A DNA stretch of 64,000 bases from Myxococcales bacterium. GTDB taxonomy: Bacteria > Myxococcota_A > Polyangia > Polyangiales > Polyangiaceae. The translations under genes were made by a program, and so were the position numbers. The DNA is taken from assembly GCA_016703425.1 (NCBI GenBank), contig JADJCA010000013.1:1-64000 (forward strand). Direction: 5' to 3'. Numbering within the stretch: the stretch's first letter is position 1; each line of letters opens with the position of its first letter. The notes under the pieces are model-generated. The model worked only from the letters and a program-made list of their open reading frames with translations. It was not told the DNA's origin and made no database searches. This document shows, piece after piece, positions 61,919 through 64,000 of the stretch.

Positions 61919-63019
61919 TCAGCGTCGCTTGTCGCGAATGAACTCGATCATCGTCGCGACGCCATCGGCCCACTTGCCGGCGCCGGCCGCGGCGAAGTGT
62001 TCACCGTCGCTGCCGCCGTAGGGCAGCGGCAGATCCATGACGAGGTTGCCTTGCGCGTCGTGCACCACGACACCCGACGCGTCGACGCGCGGCATCATGC
62101 GGCTGTCCATGACGAAGCACCTGCCACCAGCGTGCTCGGCGATGAGCTGCCACAGCTCGTCTTGACTCTCCTGCGAGTGCGCGCTCGTGCTCGCGTTCGG
62201 CGCACCGAGCCAGAGGCACGCGTCGGTCTTGCCCTCGATTTGACGAAGCATCGTCTTGATCTGGTTGGTCACGTCCGCACGGCTCCGCCCGAAGAGGTTC
62301 GTCCCCTGCTCGATGACGAAGAGGCTCGGGTGATCGCTCAGGATCGCCGATAGCTTCGGGACGCAAGGGCCCGACTGGCCTCCGCGCGAGCACGAGCGCC
62401 GCGGCGGCGTCGGCGACGTCTGCGTGTAACCCCAGGTGGCGGCTTGCGTCGGCGTGTCATCGAACCACCAGTTCGGAGAGCTGGCGCTCGCCGCGAAGAG
62501 CGAGATGGGAATGCCAGAGGCCGTCATCCGTTCGACGACGTGTTCGCCAAGGAAGCCAAACGACGCGTGCGCATTGCCACCGTAGTCGCTGTGCGAATCG
62601 CCGATGTACGTGACGCGGAAGTCGGCGGACGCAGGCCCTGCGCTCGGTGTTCCGCCGGCGCTCGTGCCGCTCGAGGGACTCGCCGCGGTCGCGAGCGCCA
62701 GGTGCTTCGCCGAGGCAAAGCCGGTCCGTCCGCCGTGGGTGACGGCGTAGAACCCGTTCTGCGCGTCGCCACCGACGGCGAGGAGCTCGGTCCCCTTGGG
62801 CACAACGCGGAGCACGTTGGTGCTGATCTCGGGCGACGAGCGAAAATTGAGGTTCGCCGTCGTCTTCAGCTTGGTGCCCGCTGCCAGCGTGCCGGTGAGG
62901 GCGCTCGTCAGCGCCGCGTCGTCCTCCTCGGGCACGTCGGACGCGTCCGCGGACGCGCAGCCGGCGACCGCCGAGCAAGAGGCCAGCGCGGCGACCACCG
63001 CGAGCGAGCGCATGAGCAT
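61919..63019 (-). CDS. Lipoprotein with SH3b domain and SGNH/GDSL hydrolase domain
   Basis: 366 aa from ATG 63019 (63013 is an alternative). The signal peptide ends SAVAGC. SH3b domain ~48-110 (GTKLKTTANLNFRSSPEIST, VVPKGTELLAV). Ser/Gly-rich linker ~115-133. SGNH hydrolase ~134-360, with block I YIGDSHSDYGG (Ser in GDSH) and block V DGEHFAAAG. It may de-acylate a surface glycan, with the SH3b part anchoring to the cell wall. Stops 29 bases from the convergent cytochrome gene. Confidence 0.8.
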   Translation of the reverse strand: MLMRSLAVVAALASCSAVAGCASADASDVPEEDDAALTSALTGTLAAGTKLKTTANLNFRSSPEISTNVLRVVPKGTELLAVGGDAQNGFYAVTHGGRTGFASAKHLALATAASPSSGTSAGGTPSAGPASADFRVTYIGDSHSDYGGNAHASFGFLGEHVVERMTASGIPISLFAASASSPNWWFDDTPTQAATWGYTQTSPTPPRRSCSRGGQSGPCVPKLSAILSDHPSLFVIEQGTNLFGRSRADVTNQIKTMLRQIEGKTDACLWLGAPNASTSAHSQESQDELWQLIAEHAGGRCFVMDSRMMPRVDASGVVVHDAQGNLVMDLPLPYGGSDGEHFAAAGAGKWADGVATMIEFIRDKRR

Positions 63020-63170
63020 GGGACCTGCGTAGCAACGCGGGTGCCGCGGCGAACGTTCCACTCGCGCGAAAGATATCCACAAGGTGCGCGAGCTAAGGTG
63101 CCCAAGCGCGCGGGCAGGCGTTGACGACGCCGACGCCGGTGGGGCCCCGATGACCCAAGTTGTCGCGGAC

Positions 63171-64000
63171 TCAAGACGCGCGCAGCGCGCGATTGAACAT
63201 GTACTCGTCCAGGGACACCTCACCGCGGGAACGGGCGGAGTCGGTCTCGAGGAAGCGCACGACGTCAAACCACAGCGACGACTCGAAGCGCGGGCGAAAG
63301 AACGAGAAGTGGCCCAAGCGGCCGCCGTAGTCTTCCGGTTGCAGATGGCATCGCTCCACCGGCGCGCTGGACAAGAGGGCCGCGAGCGCGTCGACGGCCG
63401 CCGCCGGCGCGTACCGATCGTCGTCGAAGCTGTAGAGACGCGTGGGCGCTTTGAAGGTCGCGAGGCGCTCGCGGAAAGGACTACCAACGTCGCCAGCGTA
63501 GTAGCCCGGCGAAAGGCACCAACGCGCCCATTCGCGCGCGACGCCTCGCGGCAAGTCTTCGCCCCCCACGAGGCTCATGGGCCAGAAGCCCAAGGCGCCG
63601 GTGGTGACGGGGATGAGCCCCGCCATGAGCGCCGTGTACGCCTGCCGCGCCGGCGCTGGGTAAAGGCGAAGGTCGCCGAGCTGCGCGCCGACGCCCACGA
63701 ACTTGTCGATGAGATCAGCGTTCGGGATGAGCCCCACGGCCTGCCCGCCGAAGGAGTGACCCACGAGGGCGAGCTCGGTCGCGCCGAGCGCGCCCTTCGC
63801 GTAGTCGAGGACACCCGCCAGGTCTTGCTCCGCCCACTCGCTCATCGTCGCGCGGAAACCGCGCAACGACCCGATGCGAGAGCCGCCAATGCCGCGATAG
63901 TCGAAGGTGACCACGTCGAAGCCACGACCCGCCATGAAGCGCGCGAAGCGCCGGTAGAAGGTCCGCGCCACACCGGTGGCGGGCGCCACAACAACGACGC
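63171..64000 (-). CDS. Alpha/beta hydrolase (COG4757 type), N-terminus outside window
   Basis: The frame runs in from the right edge, and the GTG at 63989 is internal. The visible part begins VVVAPATGVARTFYRRFARF and contains VVTFDYRGIGGSRIGSLRGF, the nucleophile motif VGHSFGGQAVGL, LSPGYYAGDVGSPFRERLAT, RLYSFDDDRYAPAAAVDALA (catalytic Asp) and GHFSFFRP (catalytic His). The PATG start and GDVGSPF segment match the predicted hydrolases of COG4757. Substrate unknown; cytoplasmic. Confidence 0.8.
   Translation of the reverse strand, partial: VVVVAPATGVARTFYRRFARFMAGRGFDVVTFDYRGIGGSRIGSLRGFRATMSEWAEQDLAGVLDYAKGALGATELALVGHSFGGQAVGLIPNADLIDKFVGVGAQLGDLRLYPAPARQAYTALMAGLIPVTTGALGFWPMSLVGGEDLPRGVAREWARWCLSPGYYAGDVGSPFRERLATFKAPTRLYSFDDDRYAPAAAVDALAALLSSAPVERCHLQPEDYGGRLGHFSFFRPRFESSLWFDVVRFLETDSARSRGEVSLDEYMFNRALRAS

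Overview
The window looks like a chromosomal segment of a myxobacterium (Myxococcota, probably order Polyangiales). The reasons are: very high GC with strong third-position GC; many lipoproteins with Asp/Ala/Ser/Pro-rich linkers; an RCC1-repeat lipoprotein; a Cys-rich secreted protein with a C-terminal TM-Arg tail; ECF sigma operons; and an Omp85-type protein beside a nucleotide-transporter-like gene. No phage, insertion sequence, CRISPR array, rRNA or plasmid gene was seen. The genus is an inference and was not tested.

Layout. 1-4.7 kb: a truncated BNR lipoprotein and a four-gene minus-strand operon (ECF sigma factor, membrane-anchored antisigma-like protein, outer-membrane barrel, propeller lipoprotein) with overlapping start/stop codons. 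4.9-7.1 kb: a TPR/barrel protein divergent from two small genes, with an AT-rich palindrome between them. 7.1-12.2 kb: purM-purN-mscS-FAD oxidoreductase-lipoprotein, one tight minus-strand unit. 12.2-18.9 kb: RCC1 lipoprotein, hexapeptide acetyltransferase, then a YkgJ protein-sulfatase-mgtE operon. 19-28.6 kb: Memo-like protein, a small acidic ORF with a hexamer repeat in its upstream region, a SWIM-ligase fusion, a frameshifted ATP/ADP-translocase-like gene coupled to an Omp85-like protein, a kinase-like lipoprotein and a histone-H1-tailed protein. 28.6-34 kb: pntA-pntB, asnS and a zinc-ribbon protein.

34-47 kb: an outer-membrane protein, the Cys-rich secreted protein, oxyR, a two-gene nucleotidyltransferase module, a LamG lipoprotein, a prolyl oligopeptidase, a DUF6265-like protein, a large beta-propeller lipoprotein, a DUF416-like protein, tRNA-Gly(GCC) with adjacent stem-loops, and an AraC regulator. 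47-57.5 kb: a small lipoprotein, an FMN hydroxy-acid oxidase, an alpha/beta hydrolase, a secreted protein, uvrA, a second YkgJ protein, a zinc-ribbon protein, a mini-lipoprotein and the coupled arsM-sigZ pair. 57.5-64 kb: a U32/RlhA-type protein, a membrane-anchored PD-(D/E)XK nuclease-like protein, a diheme cytochrome c, an SH3b-SGNH hydrolase and a truncated hydrolase.

The most unusual recurring signal is a set of short, unrelated tandem repeats at gene ends. Three of them carry the stop codon and copy it: 12-bp units at the mscS end, 12-bp units shared by convergent sigZ and rlhA, and 14-bp units at the nuclease end. A fourth, hexameric repeat lies in a divergent promoter region. Other points worth a second look are the one-base frameshift in the translocase gene, the Thr at the sulfatase nucleophile position, the Cys-rich tail on the arsM-coupled sigma factor, and several inverted repeats upstream of genes.
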